Position numbers and translations under genes: made by a program
Part shown: positions 16,449-24,941 of the stretch, piece by piece
Layout: each line of letters opens with the position of its first letter
How positions within the stretch are numbered: the first letter of the stretch is position 1
The notes under the pieces: generated by a model
What the model saw: the letters and a program-made list of their open reading frames with translations, nothing else
The model's database searches: none
Told to the model about the DNA's origin: nothing
DNA from: Ignavibacteriales bacterium
GTDB taxonomy: Bacteria; Bacteroidota; Ignavibacteria; Ignavibacteriales; Melioribacteraceae
DNA: 64,000 nucleotides
Assembly: GCA_026390775.1 (NCBI GenBank)
Contig: JAPLFF010000007.1
Location: 1,426,001 to 1,490,000 of the forward strand
Reading direction: 5' to 3'

Positions 16449-17216
16449 TCACATCTCCCAAACGAAACTTAAAACTGCATTGTACGAAGGGAAAGAAATA
16501 TTCTGCTCAAATAATTTACGTTGAGATTTGAATCTGAAATCTTTTGTAAACCAAGCATCAGATATTATTTCTTGAGGACCATACGGCAATTCTTTTTTAT
16601 TATAGTAATCAAATGCAAATGAGTATGAATTAACCGGTATTCTTAAATCAACAAATTGGAATGGAAAATCTTTATGGCATCGATACCATTTGATTTGTTT
16701 ATTTTGAGAAAATATAACGGCAATTGGAATGTTACCAACATCAGCATATCTTAAGGCCGTAGCCGATAAGCTGCATGAGAAAAGATTTGCTAAATCAAGA
16801 ATTAATTCTTTGGAGAATTTTACTCCTTTACAAAATTCTAGAAAAAGACTTCTAGGAAATAATATTTCAGAAGCAAAAATATTAGCATCGTTTTCCTGTG
16901 GTCCGTTCTTATTCCAATTTATAAACGAACTCTCTTCACAAATACTAATATTGTCTTTTCCCTTTTGCAATTCAAAATGCCCAATTTCGTGAGCTATAAT
17001 AAATCGTTTTTTACCTTTTTCCTTGATGCTTTTGTTAATGATGATTAGTCCATAATTCTTATTATTAATTAACCTTCCTTCGCAACCAAAGAGTTCTTTT
17101 TCCTGAATAAGTAGACCTCTATCAAAAGCAATTAACTCTAATTCAATTTCATCTGGTGATGAAATACCATATTCCTGTAGGATAATATTTGCTTTAGCAA
17201 TCGCTACAACTGACAT
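16449..17216 (-). CDS. ImmA/IrrE-family zinc metallopeptidase
   Basis: 255 residues. The zinc-binding helix is HEIGH at 76-80 (RFIIAHEIGHFEL) and the third ligand is probably E108 in QENDANIFASEILFPR, the normal ImmA/IrrE arrangement. These enzymes switch on stress or mobile-element genes by cutting a repressor. The C-terminal ~100 residues may be the sensor region. It is the last gene of a three-gene operon: its ATG shares one base with the stop of the 140-aa gene (TAATG). No XRE-type DdrO/ImmR repressor is fused or adjacent; the plausible substrate is one of the two co-transcribed proteins. Confidence 0.9.
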   Translation of the reverse strand: MSVVAIAKANIILQEYGISSPDEIELELIAFDRGLLIQEKELFGCEGRLINNKNYGLIIINKSIKEKGKKRFIIAHEIGHFELQKGKDNISICEESSFINWNKNGPQENDANIFASEILFPRSLFLEFCKGVKFSKELILDLANLFSCSLSATALRYADVGNIPIAVIFSQNKQIKWYRCHKDFPFQFVDLRIPVNSYSFAFDYYNKKELPYGPQEIISDAWFTKDFRFKSQRKLFEQNISFPSYNAVLSFVWEM

Positions 17217-17638
17217 TATTTTCCTTCATTCATAATTTTTGAAAAGAATTCCAGTAATTGACTTTCGTTCAAAATATCCAAAGCTTCTTTATCACTAAGA
17301 TTATCGATGTTTCTGAAACTAGCTTGGAAGGCTTCACTATTCCTATCACCTAAAAGATTAAAAAGAAATTCCTTTGCGTTCGTACCGGTCACTTCTTTAC
17401 TAGTTGCCAAGAAAGAGTTTAGTTTCTCTTTCATTTGGAACAGTTTGATTTTGGTTAATTCTCTCTGTCTCTTTCCGATAAACTTTTTTATTAGTTCTTC
17501 TCCTTCTCTAACTAATAAATCTGGTTGGATACCTGCCAACGATAATTCTTCTTTTACATGATTAATATCTTTTGAATCATCTTCAGAGAGAAATTCAAAA
17601 AGATTTTTTAATTCACTATTATTTTTTATTGGATTCAT
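17216..17638 (-). CDS. Hypothetical 140-aa helical protein between sigma-like and IrrE genes
   Basis: 140 residues, almost entirely charged and predicted helical, with no signal or membrane segment and no recognised family. It contains EGEELIKKFIGKRQRELTKIKLFQMKEKL in the middle and an acidic N terminus. Start codon overlaps the sigma-like gene stop by 4 bases (ATGA) and its stop overlaps the IrrE start, so the three are translationally coupled. Position suggests an anti-sigma or adaptor protein and a possible protease target, but this is inference only. Confidence 0.75.
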   Translation of the reverse strand: MNPIKNNSELKNLFEFLSEDDSKDINHVKEELSLAGIQPDLLVREGEELIKKFIGKRQRELTKIKLFQMKEKLNSFLATSKEVTGTNAKEFLFNLLGDRNSEAFQASFRNIDNLSDKEALDILNESQLLEFFSKIMNEGK

Positions 17639-18228
17639 TTTGGAATCCCTACCTTTCTAACATTTAATTCATTATTTAATTTTCGTCTAAGACGCTTTTT
17701 CATGTTATCTATTTCTTTAATAGATTTGTTCATCTTTTGGGCAATTTCAGTTCTGTCATAATCATCAATTACATATAGTAATAGATCGGTTAACTCTGTT
17801 TCATCTTCAACTATTTTTAGACATTCATCGAGGATCTCTTTATACTCTATTAATTCTTTTGGTGAAGAATCGCTCAAAATATTATCCCAGAATGAATCGG
17901 ATTCTATTTCATTATCTGTTTCATTGATAATCGTTCTTTTTTTATTTTCAAAAGAATGAAGATGTTCATAAAGAAGGCTATTTATGGTGCTAATTAAATG
18001 TTGAAATAATTCCGGATGTACTTTTTTATTCCACTTCCTTTCGCCGACAAAAAGCAATTCGATTGCTTTAAAAACAATTTCTTTTGCTTCCGTACCTCTT
18101 GCAAATTGTTTGCTTCCCTTAACCAGACTGGTAGCTTGAAGCTTTTTCTGTACATAGTTGGCCGCCTTCAAGATCATTGTTTTCCAATCTTGATTCTTTA
18201 ATTCTTCTAATAGGTCGTTCTCATCCAT
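17635..18228 (-). CDS. Sigma-70-like factor (ECF-type architecture, tentative)
   Basis: 197 residues. The C-terminal part has a region-4-like helix-turn-helix (ELTDLLLYVIDDYDRTEIAQKMNKSIKEIDNMKKRLRRKL), the pattern seen in ECF-like factors, where a conserved DYDRxEIA segment precedes the recognition helix. The N-terminal half could match a diverged region 2 (AKEIVFKAIELLFVGERKWN). It heads the sigma-140aa-IrrE operon, and its promoter region (18229-18433) is shared divergently with the MBL/E2-E1-JAB operon, so it may drive one or both directions. Confidence 0.7.
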   Translation of the reverse strand: MDENDLLEELKNQDWKTMILKAANYVQKKLQATSLVKGSKQFARGTEAKEIVFKAIELLFVGERKWNKKVHPELFQHLISTINSLLYEHLHSFENKKRTIINETDNEIESDSFWDNILSDSSPKELIEYKEILDECLKIVEDETELTDLLLYVIDDYDRTEIAQKMNKSIKEIDNMKKRLRRKLNNELNVRKVGIPK

Positions 18229-18433
18229 AATTACCTTCTATACTATATAAGCTATTCACTGTAAAAAAATATCCAAGATAGTAATGGCAAATTTTATTTC
18301 TTCATTAGCTTATAATATAAGGACAAAGAAAGGATATGACAATTATTAAATAATCAGTTGTATCTTTGAATAAAAAGGTAAATAGTAATCTTTTTGAAAA
18401 ATAAATTTAATTGAATATATAAAGGAGTTCGAA

Positions 18434-19594
18434 ATGTCATCAATTTCATTACCTGAACAAGGAATTGTGTTTTGGCCAATAGGTACTGGTGATAGTACAA
18501 CTATTTGTATTGATACTTCTACTGTTATACAAATCGACTTACGCCATTTGAAAAAAAGTGATGATAAAGAAGATCCTCATATTCCTATCATTGATGAATT
18601 AATTAAGATATTACCTAAAAAAGATAAGAATCCATTCCTTGCATTATTTGTTCTAACCCATCCGGATAAAGACCATTGCCAAGGATTTCAAGAATTATTA
18701 AATAAAATAAAAATTGGTGAAATTTGGTTTACCCCACGCATCTTTAGAGAGTATCATATTGATCTATGTGATGATGCAAGTGCATTTAAAAAAGAAGCTG
18801 AAAGACGCGTTAAAGAAATGATACGTCTGAATGGTAATGTTAAAGAATGTGATAGAGTCAGAATTATTGGGTATGATGAATTATTAAAAGACGATGAATT
18901 CAAAAACTTTCCAAAAGAGTATCTTTCGGTACCCGGTCACGAAATAACTTCAATCAACCAATCCAGTTTTAAAAATCAGTTTCGTGCATTTGTTCATTCT
19001 CCATTTAAAGACGATTTAGAAGGTGATAGAAATGAGACTTGTCTTGGTCTCCAAATTACTTTGAAAAATTCAAATAAAGAATTGAGTTCACTTTTATTGG
19101 GTGATATTCATTATGAAATACTTACAAGAATTTTTGATAAATCGGAAAAAACAGACCTTCATTGGAACATATTCTTAGCACCACATCATTGCTCAAAAAG
19201 TGTTATGTACTGGAAATCTGAAGATGACAAAGAAGAAAAACTTAAAGAGGATATTCTTGAAAAAATCAAAAAGAATGCAGATGAATACGGATACATTATT
19301 TCAAGTTCTGAACCAGTTCCATCAAAAAATAAAGATGGTGATAATCCCCCTCATGCACTTGCAAAAGATAGATATGAAGAGATAGTCCCAAAGGATTTTA
19401 TATGTACAATGGAATATCCAAATGAAAAAACACCTCGTCCAATTATCTTCTCATTAGACGATAAAGGTATAAATATAAATGATGAAGGTAAATCTGGAAA
19501 ATCTGGAGAAACATTAAGCGCTTCCATCACAGCTGCTAGAGGAATAAATGATCCTCCTTCAACCAGAACTGGTTTTGGTTCATACAATGAATGA
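18434..19594 (+). CDS. ComEC/Rec2-like metallo-beta-lactamase-fold hydrolase
   Basis: 386 residues. The strand GTGDSTTICID (17-27) opens the fold; the metal site is THPDKDH at 75-81, the HxDxDH variant typical of the ComEC-type branch. A later LLGDIH (222-226) supplies the bridging aspartate, and APHHCSKSV at 249-257 corresponds to the HHGSxxS segment of that branch. It lacks membrane segments, so it is soluble, unlike ComEC. Strong AAAGGAG ribosome site 7-8 bases upstream. Its stop overlaps the start of the E2-E1-JAB gene by 8 bases. Such enzymes occur beside bacterial ubiquitin-like conjugation genes; substrate (nucleic acid, nucleotide or thioester) is unknown. Confidence 0.88.
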   Translation: MSSISLPEQGIVFWPIGTGDSTTICIDTSTVIQIDLRHLKKSDDKEDPHIPIIDELIKILPKKDKNPFLALFVLTHPDKDHCQGFQELLNKIKIGEIWFTPRIFREYHIDLCDDASAFKKEAERRVKEMIRLNGNVKECDRVRIIGYDELLKDDEFKNFPKEYLSVPGHEITSINQSSFKNQFRAFVHSPFKDDLEGDRNETCLGLQITLKNSNKELSSLLLGDIHYEILTRIFDKSEKTDLHWNIFLAPHHCSKSVMYWKSEDDKEEKLKEDILEKIKKNADEYGYIISSSEPVPSKNKDGDNPPHALAKDRYEEIVPKDFICTMEYPNEKTPRPIIFSLDDKGININDEGKSGKSGETLSASITAARGINDPPSTRTGFGSYNE

Positions 19595-21839
19595 AAATCA
19601 AAAGCTTGCTCTAGAACAATTAAAAGCTATTGAAATTGAGGATCGTGGTAATTTTAAGATCATAGACTACTATCAACATGGAAGCAATGACGATTATCTT
19701 TGTGTTAATATTTCTATCCTCACTAGATTATATAATAAATCGATCGTTGGTTTTAATTTTCGTCCACGTGAACGTTTTAAATTGTTAATTCCAAAAGATT
19801 TCCCGTACGAAATCCCTAATATTCTATTTTCTGACTTTCGATATTATGGCAAACCTCATGTACAATGGGGCTCATTTCTTTGCTTGTACCAAGCTCCTGA
19901 TGTTGAATGGGATCCTGCAGAAGGAATGTTTGGGTATATATCACGTCTCGATCTTTATCTTAAAAGAGCTGCTATTAATCAATTAGATCCGAACGACGCA
20001 CCACTCCATCCACCTGTTGCCTATACCAGCTCTAATATTTCTTATAAAATAATTCCAAATAAAAATTCCCCTAGCTTTAATGATGATTACTGGTTGGGTG
20101 CGGCAAAATTAGAAAGACTTAATGATGATTGTCTTTTCATTTCTGATTGGTATGGAACAGATTTATTAAATAGCAAAAGCCGCTATGCCGCGGTTATTCT
20201 TCTTAAAAAAGACATGCCTTTTGAATACCCGTATTTTCTTTTTACTTTAATACATCTCTTAAAGGATCGAGGCATAGATTTAGTTCGTTTTGTTAAACAT
20301 CTTCAAAAAGTAATGGCATTCAATAAATCTGGTACTCCGCTTTTTATTATTATAGGAACACCTATGCGGGGGGATAGTGATAACCGTAAGCAACACTTAC
20401 TTTGTTGGTATCTCGAAACTAAAATTGCGGGTAATCTGCGTGGTTTTGACTCGAATAAATTCAGACAAAACCCAAGTAAAGCCGAAAATCATCTAAACCA
20501 GTTTATAAAATACGCTGAAAAGTCTAAACTTCTTTGGTGCAGTATTCTTGAGAACAGACCCGAAATAATTATCCCGCGTGACCGAGATGCATATACTTCT
20601 TTCTTTACTAATAAAACTATCGAAATATGGGGCTGTGGTGCAGTCGGAAGTCATATAGCAGAAATAATTATTAGAGCCAAACCGAAAAGGCTTTTACTAT
20701 TTGACAATAATATTGTAAAACCTGGTTTATTATCACGCCAGCTTTTTTATGAAGATGATATAGGATTGAATAAAGCAGAGGCAATGAAAAATAGAATAGG
20801 TAAGATTCATTCATTGCTCAATGATGTAAAGGTCGAGTCATTTAATGAGAATATTTTAAAGCGAATGGATAAAAATCATTGGTCAGAGAATAGTGATATT
20901 ATTATTGATACTACTGCATCAAAAAAAGTTCTGCGCAAATTAGATGGTTTGTTAATAAAAGAGAATATTCAAAAAGAGATAATTTCTTTTGTTGTTGATA
21001 GTATCGCAAAAAAAGGAATGGTCGTTTATAGATCTAAGAAGTCATATTGTGGCATTGTTGATTTGATTAGAAAATCAAAACTACATCTTTGTGATAGTGA
21101 TGATAATAATTGGTTGCCATATTTTTATCCTGATAATGGGAGTATTCCTCAAAAACTATTTCAACCTGAACCTGGATGTTCAGACCCGACTTTTTCTGGT
21201 TCAGAAGCAGATATCAGTACTATTTCTGGCCTAATGATGAATTCCATCTCAAGACATTTAGTTGTAACAAATTCTGCGAGTAAATGTATTTTCCTTTCTC
21301 AGAACATTTATAATTATGACGAAGAAAAGTATCACGAGATAACATTTGATAATTATTCAGATGATTTATTACTTAAAGATCCGGTGAACAATTACAAAGT
21401 TATACTCAATAAGCAAGCCATAGAAAACATAAATAAGATAATTAAAAAAGAAAATTCTAGCAGAAATACGCACTTTGAAACTGGCGGATTAATTTTCGGA
21501 GAATGGGATGATTTGAATAAGGTGGTTTATATTGATGATATTTCCGAACCCCCAAAAGATAGTATCGCCGCAGCAAATGATTTTGTATGTGGTATTTTAG
21601 GAACCAAAGAATTAAATGATGAAAGAAAAAAGAAATATAGTGGTTCCTCTTATTTTGTCGGTTTATGGCATTCCCATCCGTTTGGCTCACCAAATTACAG
21701 CGGGAAAGATAAGCATAGTATGGAGTTAGTCGTTACTGAGCTATGCCCACCAAAATCTTTATTGTTGATAATTGCTTATACTAAAAAAGAACAAAACATT
21801 ATGGGATTCGTTTTTGATAAAACTCAATTCGCAAAATAA
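19587..21839 (+). CDS. E2-E1-JAB triple-fusion, bacterial ubiquitin-like conjugation enzyme
   Basis: 750 residues from ATG 19587. Residues about 1-145 resemble a bacterial E2, with the likely catalytic cysteine C99 in WGSFLCLYQ followed by EWDPAEG and ISRLDLYLKRAA, as in E2 folds. Residues about 150-335 form a linking domain that could be an inactive adenylation-like module. The E1/ThiF domain runs from about 345 to 600: GCGAVGSH at 349-356 binds ATP, D373 ends the next strand, and PGCSDPTF gives a candidate catalytic cysteine C531. The C-terminal JAB/JAMM peptidase has E631 (ETGG) and H695-S-H697...S705-x-x-D708, a complete zinc motif. The layout equals CBASS Cap2 plus Cap3 in one chain, but no cyclase or ubiquitin-like gene is seen nearby. 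Confidence 0.9.
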   Translation: MNENQKLALEQLKAIEIEDRGNFKIIDYYQHGSNDDYLCVNISILTRLYNKSIVGFNFRPRERFKLLIPKDFPYEIPNILFSDFRYYGKPHVQWGSFLCLYQAPDVEWDPAEGMFGYISRLDLYLKRAAINQLDPNDAPLHPPVAYTSSNISYKIIPNKNSPSFNDDYWLGAAKLERLNDDCLFISDWYGTDLLNSKSRYAAVILLKKDMPFEYPYFLFTLIHLLKDRGIDLVRFVKHLQKVMAFNKSGTPLFIIIGTPMRGDSDNRKQHLLCWYLETKIAGNLRGFDSNKFRQNPSKAENHLNQFIKYAEKSKLLWCSILENRPEIIIPRDRDAYTSFFTNKTIEIWGCGAVGSHIAEIIIRAKPKRLLLFDNNIVKPGLLSRQLFYEDDIGLNKAEAMKNRIGKIHSLLNDVKVESFNENILKRMDKNHWSENSDIIIDTTASKKVLRKLDGLLIKENIQKEIISFVVDSIAKKGMVVYRSKKSYCGIVDLIRKSKLHLCDSDDNNWLPYFYPDNGSIPQKLFQPEPGCSDPTFSGSEADISTISGLMMNSISRHLVVTNSASKCIFLSQNIYNYDEEKYHEITFDNYSDDLLLKDPVNNYKVILNKQAIENINKIIKKENSSRNTHFETGGLIFGEWDDLNKVVYIDDISEPPKDSIAAANDFVCGILGTKELNDERKKKYSGSSYFVGLWHSHPFGSPNYSGKDKHSMELVVTELCPPKSLLLIIAYTKKEQNIMGFVFDKTQFAK

Positions 21840-21905
21840 ATTTGTGTAAAACATGGAACTATTATTTAGAAGGACTTTATAAACTTTTAACCCAATATTT
21901 AGGGC

Positions 21906-23180
21906 TTATTCGGTTATAGGCATTGGGCAATAAAGCTTTACCTGTATTTCCGTTAACGCTTCAGAATGTCTGCTTAATAAATCTATTTCTTTCTCGGTAA
22001 GTGCTTTCAAACTAGTACTTATCTTTTTTACGAAATTAATTTCTTCATTTGAAAGTCCGTTCTGTATTATTTTTTCATATCCGATCGATTTTTTTAAATG
22101 CTCAGTCATCAACTTCTTATTTTTCTTCATCTCATCAGTAATATTATGATATTCTAGTAAATGTGGTCGAATCTTATCTTTGCTTGCAGCAGTGTAGAAA
22201 CCCGCAAGACAATTTTCATAATTCCAATCAAGCGAATAATATCCGATCTCCCATAGTTTATCTTCTTTTTCTTCATAAATGCTTTGAAGAAATTGTACGC
22301 TCTTTATCCTTTTCATCATCACACTCATTATCCTTCCCAAAACCGGCAACGGATTTATACCGTAAAACTTTTTAACAAAAGGTGCGGATGCATCGCTTAC
22401 TATTACTATATCGGTTTTATACTTTGGATCGTTACCCGCTACCCTGTAAATCCCTTGATTATCATATACGCCACCGTCAACTAATTTTGGTCTTATTAAT
22501 TTCCCATTACTTTTAAATCTAAGAACTGTTGGAGAAAAAGCATAAGGAACCGCTGTTGAACATGCAACAGCAACAGCAATTGAAAAATCCTTGGTATCAA
22601 AATTTGGATCTATGTTATATGGTGGATATTTATAGGAAGAATCAAACGAGTATTCTTTTGTAAACGAAAATAGTGTACCTGTATCAAGATTCGTAGAATT
22701 AATAATTAACTGTGGTTTTTCCGGCAAATCTTTTAATTCTTTTTCTTTATAAATCAATGAATCATATTGTTTCCGAATTAAATAAGTTGTCGGAAATATT
22801 TTGTAGAAAAAACATCCGATAAATATTAATAGAAGAAGCAGATAAACCACTGTCCAACTACAGCTATTGGTTAAATAATAGAATACAAATACTGTTGCTG
22901 TTAGAATAAGTGCGCGAATAACAAAACCTGATGATAAACAAGCACGAAGAATTAAATTCTTTTTCAGTATCTCTTGAAAGTTTTTCCAAAAGAAATCGAA
23001 ATTATCTTTATTGAAAACATAGTAAGCACCAACTATAGAACCTCCGGAAATTGTAGAAATCACATCGATATTTTTAAGAATTCCAAGCTCATTCAATTTC
23101 TTCAATGTACCCAAATGAAATGCTGCTGCTCTAAAACCGCCTCCGGATAATGCCAATCCAATTTTCTTATTTTTATGCAT
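21906..23180 (-). CDS. Patatin-like phospholipase with membrane segments
   Basis: 424 residues from ATG 23180, chosen for its AAGGTGA ribosome site; an upstream start adds nine residues. The oxyanion loop is SGGGFRAAAFH (12-22), the nucleophile is probably S45 in TISGGS, and the catalytic aspartate lies in LVDGGVYDN. Between them (about 95-145) two hydrophobic helices indicate membrane attachment. The enzyme would hydrolyse membrane phospholipids. Patatins are common effectors of cyclic-nucleotide defence systems (CapV). Here it is convergent with the E2-E1-JAB gene (67 bases between the ends), so a shared function is suggested by neighbourhood only. Confidence 0.88.
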   Translation of the reverse strand: MHKNKKIGLALSGGGFRAAAFHLGTLKKLNELGILKNIDVISTISGGSIVGAYYVFNKDNFDFFWKNFQEILKKNLILRACLSSGFVIRALILTATVFVFYYLTNSCSWTVVYLLLLLIFIGCFFYKIFPTTYLIRKQYDSLIYKEKELKDLPEKPQLIINSTNLDTGTLFSFTKEYSFDSSYKYPPYNIDPNFDTKDFSIAVAVACSTAVPYAFSPTVLRFKSNGKLIRPKLVDGGVYDNQGIYRVAGNDPKYKTDIVIVSDASAPFVKKFYGINPLPVLGRIMSVMMKRIKSVQFLQSIYEEKEDKLWEIGYYSLDWNYENCLAGFYTAASKDKIRPHLLEYHNITDEMKKNKKLMTEHLKKSIGYEKIIQNGLSNEEINFVKKISTSLKALTEKEIDLLSRHSEALTEIQVKLYCPMPITE

Positions 23181-23263
23181 ACATTCACCTTCATTACAAA
23201 ATAACAATACATCTCAGATCAAAAATGCATATAAAATTTCAAATATTCCTTCATGCACAAAAA

Positions 23264-23653
23264 TTACTTTCTGATTTTTTCCACAATCTTTTCACCTGTT
23301 CGACCGACAACATAACCACCTAAACCAATTTGCAAAAGCAACCACGCTTCATTACTCAATCTAAATGCAAGCAAACCAAAACTATCACACACAACAAGAA
23401 CCAAAAATGTAAGCATTGTAATTGGTCTCCAATTTCTTTGAAGCCAGCTTTGTCCTTTCGCTTCCGCTTCAACAATTCTGCTTTGTGAATCAATAAGCTT
23501 TGCTTCATACTCCAATGCCTTACCCAAAAACTCATTCTCAATTTTCGTCAATTCATTTTGCAACTTTCCACGCTCTTCATCAGTGGTTGTAAGGTTATCA
23601 ATCAAATCAGTAATCGGTTTTACAATTCCACTTAAAAAATCTAACACTCCCAT
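23264..23653 (-). CDS. Phage-type holin (3-TM holin family)
   Basis: 130 residues from ATG 23653, which follows an AAGGAGG site; the longer frame upstream is built from repeat sequence. An amphipathic N-terminal helix (VLDFLSGIVKPITDLIDNL), a coiled coil rich in E/K, then SWLQRNWRPITMLTF and two hydrophobic segments with a GGYVVGRTGEKI end. The QRNWRPITM motif is characteristic of the holin-of-3-TMs family that makes the hole for endolysin release. It is the last gene of the three-gene lysis cassette. Confidence 0.85.
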   Translation of the reverse strand: MGVLDFLSGIVKPITDLIDNLTTTDEERGKLQNELTKIENEFLGKALEYEAKLIDSQSRIVEAEAKGQSWLQRNWRPITMLTFLVLVVCDSFGLLAFRLSNEAWLLLQIGLGGYVVGRTGEKIVEKIRK

Positions 23654-23654
23654 T

Positions 23655-23915
23655 TTAACCTCCTTCTTTTTCTGAATGCTGATGACTGATTGCTGAAAGC
23701 TTAATATTGTAAATCTCTCGAATAATATTTTTCTCAACGTCACTCAATTTATTATGAAGCTCTTCAAACCGAGATAAATAATTTTTCTCAATCGAAAATG
23801 ATTTCTTTTTCGTTTCATCAACATCTTTTTCAATCCTTTTAATCCTTGACCAAAACAAGAAGTTCACCAAGCTTAAAAGTCCTCCAATAATCCAGATATT
23901 AATGTTCTCACTCAT
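23655..23915 (-). CDS. Small membrane-anchored coiled-coil protein of the lysis cassette
   Basis: 86 residues. One N-terminal membrane helix (IWIIGGLLSLVNFLFW) is followed by a charged coiled coil (about 22-70). This is the layout of XhlA-like or spanin-like accessory lysis proteins. Its start overlaps the endolysin stop by one base and it ends one base before the holin start, so the three are a tight operon. The C-terminal KLSAISHQHSEKEGG is encoded by a degenerate ATCAGTCATCAGCATTCAG-type repeat, so the natural end may have been altered. Confidence 0.7.
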   Translation of the reverse strand: MSENINIWIIGGLLSLVNFLFWSRIKRIEKDVDETKKKSFSIEKNYLSRFEELHNKLSDVEKNIIREIYNIKLSAISHQHSEKEGG

Positions 23916-24403
23916 TAAATACTTCTCACGTCTAGCGTTTCACCTTTCACGTTCTCATAAACCGTTTTCCCATAAAACTTTTTCGAAATCATCACATCTT
24001 TTCGATTCAATTCACCATTCCAAGAAACATGAATCCACTTCCCGAATTCATAAATCAATTGATCAAAAGAAAGTCGTTGCAGAACAATATTGAACACATC
24101 AACCAAATTCATAGAAGGAACAACAAAGTCCGTAGCTTTTCCTTCAAGGTGTTGAGAATTAAATCTTCCACCTACTGCAGCATTTACATCGAATGAACGA
24201 AAACCGGAATTAATAAAAATCGGAACATTGATAATTTCTCTCAATGGTTGAAGTATATTCACGCATAAGTAACTCAGATTCTTAATCTGAGTATCATTCG
24301 GATCATTTCTATAACCATGTCTTTCCGCAACTTGAGAAATTGTAAACTCATCAAGACTAAAACTTGCACTGAGCATAGTCGAAGTGTTATCAGAGAGCTT
24401 CAT
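23915..24403 (-). CDS. M15-family peptidoglycan peptidase (endolysin)
   Basis: 162 residues. The zinc site is H85 (SQHLEGKATD), D92 and H125 (KWIHVSW), the normal M15A/peptidase M15_3 spacing, with SGFRS just before. Enzymes of this type cut the peptide cross-links of peptidoglycan and serve as phage endolysins. The first ~16 residues (LSDNTSTMLSASFS) derive from a CACTTCGAC..GCTCAGTGC-type repeat also present near 25233-25258. It is the first gene of the lysis operon. Confidence 0.88.
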   Translation of the reverse strand: MKLSDNTSTMLSASFSLDEFTISQVAERHGYRNDPNDTQIKNLSYLCVNILQPLREIINVPIFINSGFRSFDVNAAVGGRFNSQHLEGKATDFVVPSMNLVDVFNIVLQRLSFDQLIYEFGKWIHVSWNGELNRKDVMISKKFYGKTVYENVKGETLDVRSI

Positions 24404-24941
24404 ATTATGATTCCTTTTCTTCCCACGTCTAACTTTTCACTTCTCACGGAAAGAACCACTGTATTTCACTTTACATCAAATAAGAGATTTTATTGATCGT
24501 CAAACTTTTATGTGGAGGTCTCAGCTCATCTGGGTAGGGGACAGCCAGTTTTACATAAGTAACTTTATGTTCAAGTTGAATCAGTCCCAACTCGCCCGCC
24601 TTTGGCGGGCTTTCACTTTGTAGTTCTATCTATCTTACATAAAGTTGTCTTATATAAACTCGGCACAAAAAAATACTAATCACCTCATCATACATTTACG
24701 AACTGTCATTCGGTCATTTCATTTTTCTTTCTAACCTAATATAAATTCCAGTCGTGGGCGGCTCGTGCTCTCGACACGCCCACTCCTTAATCGTATCATA
24801 AAATTATCAGTTATGCAATTTTTTCAAACTCGCTTAGTATTTGATCATTCCTGATAACAAAAGAAAACAAATCACAAACATCGAGCGTTGAAAAACTATC
24901 GTATAAGAAATAGTTTTAATCCAAAGATCTGTTGTTTTACT
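24404..24941. other. Intergenic region upstream of lysis cassette
   Basis: No convincing gene. It contains degenerate CACGTCTAACTTTTCACTTCTCACGG repeat text near 24424-24449 (broken here into the recognisable boxes), an imperfect dyad ACATAAG..CTTTATGT at about 24553-24570 repeated in part near 24637, and a CCCGCC/GGCGGG hairpin. The lysis promoter should lie near its left end. Confidence 0.4.
24594..24610 (+). terminator. Terminator-like palindromic repeat
   Basis: GCCCGCC (24594-24600), a 3-base TTT loop and GGCGGGC (24604-24610) are followed by TTTCACTTT. Same family as the hairpin at 2733-2752. It would stop plus-strand transcription, but no gene directly upstream needs it, so it may simply be a repeat. 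Confidence 0.4.

Noticed and set aside
19548-19586. E2-E1-JAB start at 19548
   Set aside because: It overlaps the MBL gene by 47 bases; ATG 19587 gives the usual 8-base overlap and a family-like N terminus.
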